From contig JAMLJH010000002.1 of assembly GCA_023953615.1 (NCBI GenBank), positions 956,592 to 1,020,591 of the forward strand: a stretch of 64,000 nt of DNA, read 5' to 3'. Both the position numbers and the translations under genes were made by a program. The notes beneath the pieces are model-generated. The model saw only the letters and a program-made list of their open reading frames with translations, ran no database searches and was not told the origin of the DNA. This DNA is from Verrucomicrobiia bacterium (GTDB taxonomy: Bacteria; Verrucomicrobiota; Verrucomicrobiia; Limisphaerales; JADLHS01). Below, in pieces: positions 26,056 through 38,768 of this stretch. How positions within the stretch are numbered: the first letter of the stretch is position 1; the number at the start of each line of letters is the position of its first letter.

Positions 26056-27810
26056 ATGGTCGCTGACCCTAACGAATCCAGTCCGGCGCCGAAGGCAGGA
26101 GCGGACGAGTCATCTCGTGACTTGGCCGTCGTCAAATTACAGGTGCAACAACTGCAGGACGCGCAAGCGGTATTGGAGCGGGAGAACAAGAATTTACGTT
26201 TGCTGCTCGAACGCGTGGTGGAACATCGGCAACGGTCGCATGCCGAGCTGGTGCTGTTGCTCGCGAATCTGGTCAGCAAGTTGCCGATCAACGACGTCGG
26301 CGTATTCGTCGCCAAGCTGGTGGAGCATAATACCAGCGTGGCGGAGGCTTGCGCGGCGTTCTCCAAAGGGGCGATTGACAGCGCGATTCCCCAGCCGCAG
26401 TTCCTGAAGGATTTGGAGCAATCCAAACAAGACCTGCGCGCGGCGCTCGAACCGATTGTCGCGGAGTTGCTGGAAACCAAACCGCCGTTGGAAACGGAGA
26501 TGGTCAAGAAACTGGCGGAAACCCCGGAATCGTTCTTCTCGGCACCGGTCGTTCGCGCCACGCGGTGTTACCTCAAAGGCCAGTTGCCGCGCGAGCGGGT
26601 GGTTCGCGAATTTGGCGAAAAGAGTCTGGTGTTCTTTACCGATTTGACCACCGATCCGAAGCTGAATCCGCGGCCCCGGTCGGAGGAAATTGTGCTGGCG
26701 TTCAAGCCGGATTTTGAAGCGTTGTTGACGCAGGAAGCCGCGGCGGCGGGTAATCACGCCGAAGCGTTGCGTGAGTTGCATCGGCGCGTGCAGCTCAGCC
26801 GGGAGTCCACCGAAACGGCACGGCGACAGAAAGGCGCGTTCGGACGGATTACCTTTCTCATTGAATTATTGCATTTTTACGAAAACCAAAACACCGAAGC
26901 GCCGGACGTTTTGTTCGCGATGCGATTGCCGACGTTGCTGGAGCAGTTGGTGATTCAGCCCGGGCAAAAGCAACTGTCGCCCGCCGATGTCACCGCCGCC
27001 GAGGACCTGCTCGCGCATATTGTCAGTTTGGATCATCGCCTCATCGTGGTTAACAACCTGGGGAAATCTGGCGGGTTGGCGCGGGTGTTGAAATTCGTGC
27101 TTCGCCTCCGCGTGGAAAAATTATCGGACGAGGCGGATGTGGTGCGCGGCTGTGTGCGTACGTTGTTACCCGCCGCGCCGCAACCGGCACCGACCGTGGC
27201 GGAACTGGCGTCCATTCTCAAGCTGGTGCCCGACGCGGACCGGCAGAAACTGGTGGTTCAGGGCATCATGGGATCGGATCGCATGAAGCGGGTGGATGCG
27301 GAGTTGTTGGGCCGTGCGGTCGGACAGGAATTGGGTTTGAAAGGTCTGGAGGAGCAGGCGCGCGCCGCCGTGGTGATGGACCCGGAAGTGGAGCGGCAAC
27401 TGGCTTGGGATCGGATTCGCGAACTGATGACCCGGCACGCGAATCCCAGTCAGATCGCCGCCGCCATCCGCGAGCGGTTACGCGCCAAATACGATGCCGC
27501 CGAGGTGCGACAAAGCTGGCTGGTGCTGAGCGAGGTCGAGCCGATTCTTTTCATTCGCGTCTTCTGTCAGTTGCCCTACCTCGAGGATGGCCGCACTGAT
27601 CCAATTGCCCAGGCGGTGTTGGAAAGCTACGTCACTCGGCTGGTCCATGAAAAATACGCGACGACTTACAACAAAGTGTTGACGAGCCTTAAAAGCATGT
27701 TCAAAGCCCGGGCTGATAGTCCGCTGCTGTTGAATTTCATGGCGCTGGTGAAGTGGGTGCAACCCACCATCGCGCAGAAGCTATCGGCGGAAATCGGGTC
27801 GCCGGCTTGA
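26056..27810 (+). CDS. Uncharacterised 584-residue helical protein
   Basis: I do not recognise this family. The protein starts with a flexible acidic segment and a coiled coil at about 20-65 (VQQLQDAQAVLERENKNLRL). A long, mostly alpha-helical body follows, with no signal peptide, transmembrane helix, nucleotide loop or cysteine cluster. Alternating Leu/Val and charged residues suggest an extended helical-repeat scaffold. ATG 26056 is used; a TTG six codons upstream is less likely. The size, sustained frame and third-position GC bias support a real gene. The gene end converges on the SpoIIE phosphatase 31 bp away. Restricted distribution is likely but unproven. Confidence 0.75.
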   Translation: MVADPNESSPAPKAGADESSRDLAVVKLQVQQLQDAQAVLERENKNLRLLLERVVEHRQRSHAELVLLLANLVSKLPINDVGVFVAKLVEHNTSVAEACAAFSKGAIDSAIPQPQFLKDLEQSKQDLRAALEPIVAELLETKPPLETEMVKKLAETPESFFSAPVVRATRCYLKGQLPRERVVREFGEKSLVFFTDLTTDPKLNPRPRSEEIVLAFKPDFEALLTQEAAAAGNHAEALRELHRRVQLSRESTETARRQKGAFGRITFLIELLHFYENQNTEAPDVLFAMRLPTLLEQLVIQPGQKQLSPADVTAAEDLLAHIVSLDHRLIVVNNLGKSGGLARVLKFVLRLRVEKLSDEADVVRGCVRTLLPAAPQPAPTVAELASILKLVPDADRQKLVVQGIMGSDRMKRVDAELLGRAVGQELGLKGLEEQARAAVVMDPEVERQLAWDRIRELMTRHANPSQIAAAIRERLRAKYDAAEVRQSWLVLSEVEPILFIRVFCQLPYLEDGRTDPIAQAVLESYVTRLVHEKYATTYNKVLTSLKSMFKARADSPLLLNFMALVKWVQPTIAQKLSAEIGSPA

Positions 27811-27841
27811 GCCGGAATTCGAACTGCCGCCACCTGAGCCG

Positions 27842-29908
27842 TCACCGTGGCTGATCGCGTTGGGTTGCGGCAGGGTCGCGATATTCCAATGCCAGCAGGC
27901 AGACGTCATCTTCAAAGTGTCCGTCCGCGGCGAATTTTTTGGTTTCCCGCAACAGGGCGTTGACGACGCGGTGAACCGGAAGCGATAGGTATTTCTTAGC
28001 AGCCGCCAGCAGCCGCTCGCGTGAGTAGAGCGAGTCGTCCGAAGCTTGAATCTCGTAAAGGCCATCCGTGAACAGCATGACGGCATCGCCGGGTTGCAAT
28101 TGGATTTCGGAACTTTGATACGCATGTTGCTCGAACAGTCCGAGCGCCGGCTGACTTTTCGCTCCGGCTTGGTTTTTAATTTCCTCGGCCAGTCTGGCGG
28201 AGCGACGCAGCAGAAACGGTTTGGGATGTCCGGCGTTCACATAGCGCATCTGACCGGTGGCGGCATGAACCACCATAAAAAAGGCGGTCGTCAAAATGGA
28301 AGCGCCGCTCGGTTTGAGGATGGCGAACAGTTCCGCGTTCAACTCCGTGATGAACCGCCCCGGATCGTGAGCCAGCGGGCGCAGGTTTTCCACCAGCGTG
28401 CGAATCATCATGGTGATCAGCGCCGAACGCACGCCGTGCCCGGCCACGTCACAAAGAAAAACCGCCACTTCCTGATCGGAGATCGGCGTGATGCTGAAGA
28501 AGTCTCCGCCCACGGTGCCGCTGGGCAGATAGCGATGCGTAAATTGGAACGCGCTGTCCTTGGCGGTCGCGCCTCGGGGCAAAACCGGATATTCCTGCGG
28601 CAACATGGCGAACTGAATTTCGCGCGCGGTTTTGAGGTCATTTTCCAGTTGCTCGTTCTTGCGCCGCAATTGTTCCTCGCTGGCGGCAAGATCATCCCGG
28701 GCCTGGTTGAGTCGTTCCTGCGCCAGTTTTTGTTCCGTGATGTCCCAGAAAATTCCCTGCACGCCAATGACGGTCTGGTCCTTGCCGTACAGCGGCGTCT
28801 TCACCACCTGAACGTAACTCTTGTTTTGTCCCAGCGGTTGGTGCTCTTCGACGATGCTCAAGGTTTGTCCGGTCGCCATTACGCGTCGGTCGTCCGCCTG
28901 GTACTGTCGGGCTAATTCCACCGGAAAGAAGTCGAAGTCCGTTTTGCCGAGGATCGCCTCGAGGGGCACGCCGTAATGATCGCAGTAGTGCTGATTGGCG
29001 AAGGTGAAGCGCCCCTGCAAATCTTTGCGAAACACATTTTGCGGCATGGTTTCCACCAGCGAGTGGTATAACGCTTCGGATTCCTTGACGCTGTCTTCCG
29101 CCTGTCGCCGGGCGGTGATGTCCTCCACGGTCCCTTCGTAGTACAACAACTGACCGCCCGCGCCGCGGATCGCCCGGCAGTTTTCAGAAATCCAGATGAT
29201 GCTGCCATCCTTGCGAAAGATTTGGGACGTGAAGCCGACGATGACGTCGCGTTGCTGCATGAGCTGTTGGAATTGCTCGCGCCGACCTGGCGCCACATAC
29301 AAGCGCCGGCCAATGTCCGTGACGCTTTGCATCAATTCTTCCGGGGTGGCGTAACCGTAAATTCGCGCCAGCGCCGCGTTGGCCAGGAGGTATTGTCCGT
29401 CGGGCGTGGTTTGGAAAATCCCTTCCGCCAGATGATCGAAGATGCTGTGATATTTTTCCTCCTGGGCGATCAGCGCCATTTCTGATTCGTGCCGCTCGAT
29501 GGCGTAGCGGATCGAGCGCCGCAGATTGCTCAGCGTCAATTGGCTTTTGACGAGGTAATCCTGGGCTCCGGATCGCACCACTTCCGTCACCACCGAGTCA
29601 TCATCCGCCGCGCCCAGCACGATGATCGGCGTTTGCGGCGTGACTTTTTGGAGCACGGTCAGATTGGCCGGGCCGGCGCCATCAGGCATGAACAGCTCCA
29701 GCAGGATGACGGCAAATTCTTCGCGCGATATCAAATCCAGCGCCGCCGCCAGCGAGGTTGCCACCGCGATGCCGCTGCCGCTTTCGCGCGCCTGCTCCAA
29801 CATGCCACTCACCGTGTTGGCCACGACCACATCGTGCTCGATCAACAGGAGTCGTAACGCCTGCCGTCGCGAGATCATCGCGGTGTTATGAAAATCCAGT
29901 CCGACCAT
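27842..29908 (-). CDS. REC-PAS-PAS-SpoIIE (PP2C) phosphatase with Glu in place of the receiver Asp
   Basis: A 688-residue cytoplasmic signalling protein. A receiver-like domain covers about 18-130, PAS domains lie at about 150-270 and 285-400, and a coiled coil at 405-445 leads into a PP2C/SpoIIE phosphatase domain at about 455-675. The phosphatase shows GGDFFSI, CDVAGHGVRSAL, NAGHPKPFL and FTDGLYE. Where receivers carry the phosphoacceptor Asp (LLDLxxPD), this protein has Glu71 (LLELFMPD), though Lys121 is kept. The switch may be fixed in an active-like state or controlled through PAS instead. Likely targets are anti-anti-sigma (STAS) proteins; none is in the window. The start could also be ATG 29878. 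Confidence 0.9.
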   Translation of the reverse strand: MVGLDFHNTAMISRRQALRLLLIEHDVVVANTVSGMLEQARESGSGIAVATSLAAALDLISREEFAVILLELFMPDGAGPANLTVLQKVTPQTPIIVLGAADDDSVVTEVVRSGAQDYLVKSQLTLSNLRRSIRYAIERHESEMALIAQEEKYHSIFDHLAEGIFQTTPDGQYLLANAALARIYGYATPEELMQSVTDIGRRLYVAPGRREQFQQLMQQRDVIVGFTSQIFRKDGSIIWISENCRAIRGAGGQLLYYEGTVEDITARRQAEDSVKESEALYHSLVETMPQNVFRKDLQGRFTFANQHYCDHYGVPLEAILGKTDFDFFPVELARQYQADDRRVMATGQTLSIVEEHQPLGQNKSYVQVVKTPLYGKDQTVIGVQGIFWDITEQKLAQERLNQARDDLAASEEQLRRKNEQLENDLKTAREIQFAMLPQEYPVLPRGATAKDSAFQFTHRYLPSGTVGGDFFSITPISDQEVAVFLCDVAGHGVRSALITMMIRTLVENLRPLAHDPGRFITELNAELFAILKPSGASILTTAFFMVVHAATGQMRYVNAGHPKPFLLRRSARLAEEIKNQAGAKSQPALGLFEQHAYQSSEIQLQPGDAVMLFTDGLYEIQASDDSLYSRERLLAAAKKYLSLPVHRVVNALLRETKKFAADGHFEDDVCLLALEYRDPAATQRDQPR

Positions 29909-30048
29909 GCTTTGAGGAGATTTCTCCCGCCTCCATAAATGGCAGGCTCGCGGCCCGGCGGCAAGCGCATTGGAACGCTCCGCCGCATCTGGAAAGTCTG
30001 CTTTTCAGTTGATTGGGTTTTCAGCTATGCTGTCCGACGCATAACCTT

Positions 30049-31449
30049 ATGCCGAGTGTTTACATCAAGACTTATGGTTGCCAGATGAACGAGCGCGATA
30101 GCGAAGCCGTCGCCGCGCAGTTGGTGGCCAAGGGTTACACGCTCGCCGCTTCCGAATTCGAGGCCGACGTCGTGTTGCTCAATACTTGCAGCGTGCGGGA
30201 TCACGCCGAGCAGAAAGCCATCAACAAGATGGAAAACCTTACCGCCAACATTCGGCGTCAGCGTCCGGATGTGATTTTCGGGTTCATGGGGTGCATGGCC
30301 CAAAGCCGCGGTCAGACGTTGATTGACCGGTTGCCGGACGTGGATCTCGTGGTGGGCACGCAGAAATTCCATCATACCGCCGATTACCTGGACGAACTAC
30401 TGCAAGGGCGCCGGGAAAAAATCGTGGACACCGGGACGGAGCGGGGGAGTGAAGCCACGGTGAAAGAGCATTTGCTCAACGGCACCGCAAAACATAAATC
30501 CGTCACCGCCTTTGTCAGCATCATGCAAGGTTGCAATCAATACTGCACCTATTGCATCGTGCCTTACACCCGCGGCGAGGAACGCAGCCGTTCCATTCCG
30601 GACCTTGTGGCCGAGTGCCGCCAGCTTGTTGCGCAAGGGGTGAGGGAAATCACTTTGCTCGGCCAGATCGTTACCAGTTATGGCAAACGGTTTAAGGCAC
30701 AAAGCGCGACCGCAAACGGGCAGGTGGCCGCGCCGGGATTCGATCCGCACTCGGATAAAAGCGCTTTTGTGCAACTGATCGAGGCGGTTCATGCCATCGA
30801 AGGTTTGGAACGAATCCGATTCACCTCGCCTCATCCCAAAGGTTACGGCGATGATTTGGTGGCCGCGTACGGGCAATTGCCCAAGTTGATGGCGAGCGCG
30901 CATCTACCGGTGCAGAGCGGCAGTGATCGCGTGCTCAAATTGATGCACCGGGGCTACACGCGCGAGCGTTTCCTTGAGATCGTGGGCAAACTGCGCGCCG
31001 TGTGTCCGCACCTGGGTTTGACCACCGACATCATCGTGGGCTTTCCCGGTGAAACGGAGGAAGACTTCGCCGCGACCGTGTCGCTGTGTCGCGAAGTTGA
31101 ATTTGATAATGCGTTTCTCTTCAAGTATTCGCCGCGCAAGGATACGCCGGCAGCCACGATGCCCGATCCCTTGCCGCAGGAAGTGATTGAAGCGCGCCAC
31201 GCACGTTTGCTGGAGGTGGTGAATCAAATCGGCCGGCGCAAATACGAGGCGTTTATTGGCCGCAACGTGCAAATTCTGGTGGAAGGGCCGAGTCGCCGCA
31301 ACCAGGCGCGCATGATGGGGCGCACGCCGTGCAACAAGCTCGTTCTGTTCGACGGCAGCGAGCGCCATCGCGGGCAATTGATGGACGTGCGGATTGTTCG
31401 CACGGGCAATTTCACGCTTTACGGCGATCCAGCCATCATCGGCTTGTAG
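30049..31449 (+). CDS. miaB: tRNA-2-methylthio-N6-dimethylallyladenosine synthase
   Basis: A 466-residue radical-SAM methylthiotransferase that adds the 2-methylthio group to i6A37 of tRNAs reading UNN codons. The N-terminal UPF0004 domain carries the auxiliary-cluster cysteines (TYGCQMNERDS, NTCSVRDHA, FMGCMAQ). The radical-SAM motif is CNQYCTYC in QGCNQYCTYCIVPYTRGEE. A TRAM domain ends the protein. MNERDSE favours MiaB over MtaB or RimO. ATG 30049 gives the conserved MPSVYIKTYGC start. Confidence 0.95.
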   Translation: MPSVYIKTYGCQMNERDSEAVAAQLVAKGYTLAASEFEADVVLLNTCSVRDHAEQKAINKMENLTANIRRQRPDVIFGFMGCMAQSRGQTLIDRLPDVDLVVGTQKFHHTADYLDELLQGRREKIVDTGTERGSEATVKEHLLNGTAKHKSVTAFVSIMQGCNQYCTYCIVPYTRGEERSRSIPDLVAECRQLVAQGVREITLLGQIVTSYGKRFKAQSATANGQVAAPGFDPHSDKSAFVQLIEAVHAIEGLERIRFTSPHPKGYGDDLVAAYGQLPKLMASAHLPVQSGSDRVLKLMHRGYTRERFLEIVGKLRAVCPHLGLTTDIIVGFPGETEEDFAATVSLCREVEFDNAFLFKYSPRKDTPAATMPDPLPQEVIEARHARLLEVVNQIGRRKYEAFIGRNVQILVEGPSRRNQARMMGRTPCNKLVLFDGSERHRGQLMDVRIVRTGNFTLYGDPAIIGL

Positions 31450-31509
31450 TCGGGGGAGAACGGTCGCAGCAGCTTTCGTAAGCACGCCACCCCGCTTTAA
31501 GGGCGGAGG

Positions 31510-34500
31510 TTACGGCAATAATTTTCCACGATAAAATTTCTCCGGACGGATTTCATTTTCCGGGTCCAGATACCAAACCTGACCGGTGAGATTGGTCACT
31601 GTGGCCAGGGCATCCCAGTTCAGGAAGTTGGTGGAACTCTCAATGACATAACGGTCGCCGGGAGTGCCGCTGAGTTGTAGGCGCATCTGACCATTCGCAA
31701 GTTGCGGCAGGGAAAGTTGTGGGCGCACGGATACGGTGAGGAGGGCGGTCGCGCTGGTGGCCTGCCCAAAGCGGCTGCTGACCACGACGGAATAATTTCC
31801 GGCGTGCAACGGTTCAACATTCGTGCGGGTGAAGATGTTGCTGCCTTCGCGGTCGCCGTTCGAGCCTCCGAGGGTCGGTTTGGAATAGACATTCGAGCCA
31901 TTGTGTTGCCATTGATACAGCAGCACGGGTGATCCGACGGCTTCAACCGTGAAGGTCACGTCACTACCTTCAAGCACCCGTTGACTTACTGGCGACGCGA
32001 GAATCACCGGCGGTTCGCCGATGGTCAGCGTCGCCGCGGCACTGATCACACTGCCGTACGCATTGGACACGGTGACGGTGTAACTACCCGCCTGATTGGT
32101 TTGCACCTCGGAGAGAATCAGACTGGCGCCATCGCCACCGAGCCAATTGGTGCCGTTGAAGCGCCATTGATAAGAGAAGGGGGGCGTACCGTTGGCCACG
32201 ACATTGAAGGTTACGGTCGAACCCACCGCCACAGTTTGACTAAGCGGCTGACTTCCAATGGTGGGCGGATACGTGATCTCGCTCGCCAGAAAATCAATGG
32301 CCTCCGCGTCCGGCCCCACGCTTACAGGATTCGTGAAGTTCGCCTGCGTGAACGCATAATCATAACGGCTGGCCGCGACGGTATAAGCTCCCGCCGGCAG
32401 ACCGGGGATCGCATAATTTCCGTCCGCATCGGTGTAGCCCATGCGTGTGCTGGAGACGTAAACCCGCACGTCGGCCAGTGGGTTTCCATCGCAATTGATC
32501 TGGCCGGAAATGCGGAATGTGGTCGGCGCGCCGACTCGCACGGTGACCCAGCGGCTGGTCGAGCCGCCTTTCATATCGCTGACCACGCAGCGGACCAGAT
32601 AATCACCTTTCGTATTCCAATTTTTCGCGGCGATCGGGCTGTTGGTGCCGAAGGTTCCGTCGCCGAAGTCCCAATAGTAAGCCAGAGTGTCGTCGTCGGG
32701 ATCCGTCGCGCTGGCGCTGAAACTGGCCGTCTCGTTCAAGTCCAGTTCCGTGGCGCTCGCGGTCAGGTTGAGTTGCGGCGCGTGATTCATCGGGAAAGCG
32801 CCCAGGTTAATCACCACGTCCAACGATTCAGGTGAGGTGCCGCCTTTACCGATGGTGGTGATGTGGATGCCAGCGTCGAAGTCCGAGAAAGTGCGTCCGA
32901 GCCCCAGCGCCGAGTCGCTTTTGCCGTCGGGCGAGCCGGGCGTGGTATCGAGCAGTTGGCTTTTCTGATTGCCATTTTGAGCCCAACGCAACCCGGCGCC
33001 GCTCATCAGCCATTTGTTGCTGGTAAATTTCTGCCGAAATTCCACCCAGTAATTCGTGCTGCTGTTTTTGATGATCTTCAACCCGCGCAGACCGGTCGCG
33101 TTCGGATTATCATGGCAATAGACCCGATACGTGCCGCTGGTGCTGACGGTGAGCACTTCATTCGTGGTGAGCCAGTTTAGATAATGTTTATAGCGCGCGT
33201 TGAAATGATTGTTGCCCGCACTGGCCGCGCCCATCGTGTCGAAACTATCGCCATACTCCGTGCTCGTTCCCGGTCCGATGATGCTGGCGCCGCTGGTGTT
33301 CCAGAAGTTGGCGTGGTTAAGTCCGAAGTTGTGTCCCAGTTCGTGCCCGGCGACCCCCGTGCTGAAATTATTTCGCAACCACGCCCCGGCACCGCCCACA
33401 TACGCCAAGCCGGACCAACTGAATCCCGGCACTGCGCCCATGCAGATGATGTCAAAATTAAAATTGGTCAACGCGTAGCCCGCTGCCGTGGCCGCCGCGC
33501 GCGCTTCCGTCCGTAGCTGGTTGTAATAATTGTTCGTCCCGTAATAGGCGGCCGGATGCTCCATCCGAAAGACGGGGGTGTAATCCGAACCGAAACCATT
33601 CGAAGCAAAGCTGGCGCGGCCGTATGACATTTCCCGATAAAACTTGTTCAAGTTGTTGACCAGATTGGTGACGCCGCCATCGCTCAAATTGACTCCTTCC
33701 AAATCCGGAAAGTCCACACGAATGAACAGGAGCTTTTTCTCGCCTTCAGTCCAGGCGGTAGCCGATGGATCGCCGCCATCCGGTGAAGGCGGACCGCCAT
33801 CCGCCGCCACGATGCTTTCGTTTTGTTGGCTGGCGTGTTCCGGTCGGCAGAAGAAAACAATTTCACCCTCGAGTTCGGCCGCCAGTTCCGCTTGGTTCGC
33901 CGCCGCCGACTGTCCGGTGATGGCGCAAAGCGGGTCGGGATTTGCGGCCAGCGCCTGAGCCGTTTCGTCTGCGTCCAGAATGCGCAGCGCATCTTCACTC
34001 AACGCGAAGAAATTATCCACCGCAATGCCGTTCAGCGCGATGTGCTGGCGCGTTGGTACGCCAAAACGCTCGCCGTACGTGTAAGTTTGATATTCCCGTT
34101 CACCGATGGTTGCGATGCGAAACGTGGGTTCAATTTCCGTTTCGTGGCCAGGCTCGGCCAACGCACCCAACACCGCCAGCGTTCCCCGCGCGCTGATGTT
34201 CTCCTCGAATAGCTCAATCACTTCGGTAGGTAACTGGGCGCGCACACCGGCGGGGACCGCGAGTTGCAATGCGCGCTCCGGAGCTTGTTTGATCAACGCT
34301 TTCAAAGCGATGCGCCGGGTCGCGGCCAGTTGGACGCCTTCCGGCAGTAAACCGGGACGCTGTTCTGGCGCGGCGACGAAGTACCGTTGCGTCCACGCTT
34401 TGAATTCGGCGAAGGCCGGTTCAACCATTGGTTGATCCCAGAGAGTTTCCCGAGTTGGCAACCAACGCTGAACCGAACGCGAAGCGGCGGACTTTGCGGG

Positions 34501-34662
34501 AGTAACGCGGTGGGTAGTTTGGCCCGGCTGACTCGTTGCAACCACGGGCGCGATCGGTTGATGCGATGGGTGTGGATTGGTGGAGCGCTGGTGCAGGAAC
34601 AGTCCGATCCCTCCCAGCAGAAGCACCATCACCACCAGCTTATATTTCGTCTTCAGGCGCAA
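31510..34662 (-). CDS. Large exported metzincin-type metalloprotease with PKD, Ig-like and W...FYR modules
   Basis: A 1050-residue protein with a membrane-directing N-terminus (LVVMVLLLGGIGLFL), a propeptide of about 250 residues and a metallopeptidase domain. The domain has HELGHNFGLNH (HExxHxxGxxH zinc site) near 441 and a Met-turn candidate FDTMGA, as in gametolysin/M6-M11-like enzymes. Downstream are a PKD-like domain (about 650-735), a carboxypeptidase-regulatory-like domain (about 745-815), two immunoglobulin-like domains (IGSQPLSQTVAVGSTVTF and ILASPVSQRVLEGSDVTF) and a C-terminal module ending WYLDPENEIRPEKFYRGKLL. It probably digests protein outside the cell or at the surface. Confidence 0.85.
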   Translation of the reverse strand: MRLKTKYKLVVMVLLLGGIGLFLHQRSTNPHPSHQPIAPVVATSQPGQTTHRVTPAKSAASRSVQRWLPTRETLWDQPMVEPAFAEFKAWTQRYFVAAPEQRPGLLPEGVQLAATRRIALKALIKQAPERALQLAVPAGVRAQLPTEVIELFEENISARGTLAVLGALAEPGHETEIEPTFRIATIGEREYQTYTYGERFGVPTRQHIALNGIAVDNFFALSEDALRILDADETAQALAANPDPLCAITGQSAAANQAELAAELEGEIVFFCRPEHASQQNESIVAADGGPPSPDGGDPSATAWTEGEKKLLFIRVDFPDLEGVNLSDGGVTNLVNNLNKFYREMSYGRASFASNGFGSDYTPVFRMEHPAAYYGTNNYYNQLRTEARAAATAAGYALTNFNFDIICMGAVPGFSWSGLAYVGGAGAWLRNNFSTGVAGHELGHNFGLNHANFWNTSGASIIGPGTSTEYGDSFDTMGAASAGNNHFNARYKHYLNWLTTNEVLTVSTSGTYRVYCHDNPNATGLRGLKIIKNSSTNYWVEFRQKFTSNKWLMSGAGLRWAQNGNQKSQLLDTTPGSPDGKSDSALGLGRTFSDFDAGIHITTIGKGGTSPESLDVVINLGAFPMNHAPQLNLTASATELDLNETASFSASATDPDDDTLAYYWDFGDGTFGTNSPIAAKNWNTKGDYLVRCVVSDMKGGSTSRWVTVRVGAPTTFRISGQINCDGNPLADVRVYVSSTRMGYTDADGNYAIPGLPAGAYTVAASRYDYAFTQANFTNPVSVGPDAEAIDFLASEITYPPTIGSQPLSQTVAVGSTVTFNVVANGTPPFSYQWRFNGTNWLGGDGASLILSEVQTNQAGSYTVTVSNAYGSVISAAATLTIGEPPVILASPVSQRVLEGSDVTFTVEAVGSPVLLYQWQHNGSNVYSKPTLGGSNGDREGSNIFTRTNVEPLHAGNYSVVVSSRFGQATSATALLTVSVRPQLSLPQLANGQMRLQLSGTPGDRYVIESSTNFLNWDALATVTNLTGQVWYLDPENEIRPEKFYRGKLLP

Positions 34663-34788
34663 TCTGATTATGCGAATTTGTGATTAACTAATGCACCGCA
34701 ACCGCTCGAAATTTCAAGCGCGAATTATTTTCCCTGAATTATTTGCCGGCTGGAGGTGCATCCCCCGCCGCTGGAAACTTGCTCAACT

Positions 34789-37965
<3,177 letters not shown>

Positions 37966-38120
37966 AAAGTCGGCAGTCTATGTTGCGAACGCCAAAGTCT
38001 AAAGATTAAATTCACCCGCTGCGGCGTGAAGGCGGAGCAAAGTTTTTAGTTTCACTTCGATTTTGCGTCTGGTTAATCTAGCGCGGTCATCGGAACGACT
38101 TAATCGAACTTTTCAAACGA

Positions 38121-38768
38121 ATGACGTGGGTGCAACCATTTGGAAGTGCTGATTTGATGCCTGCGTTGGCGTGGGCGCTCGGCGCCTATCTGCTGGGTGG
38201 ATTTGCCACGGGGTATTATTGGGTGCGGTTGCGTACGGGCCAGGATATTCGCGATTTGGGCAGCGGCAGCATTGGCGCGCGGAACGTGGGTCGCTTCACC
38301 GGGAAGACTGGCTTCTTTATTACTCTGCTGGGAGATTTTGGTAAAGGCGCGTTGGCGGTGCTAATCGCCCGTTTCTTTGCCAATCATCCGCTGATGCCCT
38401 CCGTCGCCTTGTTGTGGGTGGTCGTCGGGCACATCTGGCCGGTCACGCTGGGATTCCGGGGCGGAAAAGGCGTGGCGACATCCTTGGGTGGATTGTTGTG
38501 CTTCGATTACCGGATGGCCTTGATTTACGCGGCGATTTTTTTGCTGAGCTTGGTGGTGACGCGCCGCGTCGTGCTGGCGAGTTTGGTGGCGTTTCTCCTC
38601 CTGCCTGCGGTGGGGTATTGGCAGCAGAGCGCGCATTTTGAAATCGGCGTGTTGGCCGCGATTGCGGTGGTCGTGATTTTTGCTCATCGCCAGAATCTTC
38701 TGGAAGAGTTTCCCGCGCTCTCTCTGCGTCGCTCTTTGACGGATAAACCCTGCGCTCCCAAGACATGA
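38121..38768 (+). CDS. plsY: Glycerol-3-phosphate acyltransferase PlsY
   Basis: A 215-residue integral membrane enzyme with about five helices. It acylates glycerol-3-phosphate with acyl-phosphate to give lysophosphatidate. The family motifs are visible: DLGSGSIGARNVGR (GSGNxGATNxxR class), GDFGKG, VVGHIWPV and GFRGGKGVATSLG. The stop overlaps the next start (ATGA), so it is coupled to the GNAT-aminotransferase fusion. That pairing is not usual for plsY and hints at a lipid link for the fusion. Confidence 0.94.
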   Translation: MTWVQPFGSADLMPALAWALGAYLLGGFATGYYWVRLRTGQDIRDLGSGSIGARNVGRFTGKTGFFITLLGDFGKGALAVLIARFFANHPLMPSVALLWVVVGHIWPVTLGFRGGKGVATSLGGLLCFDYRMALIYAAIFLLSLVVTRRVVLASLVAFLLLPAVGYWQQSAHFEIGVLAAIAVVVIFAHRQNLLEEFPALSLRRSLTDKPCAPKT

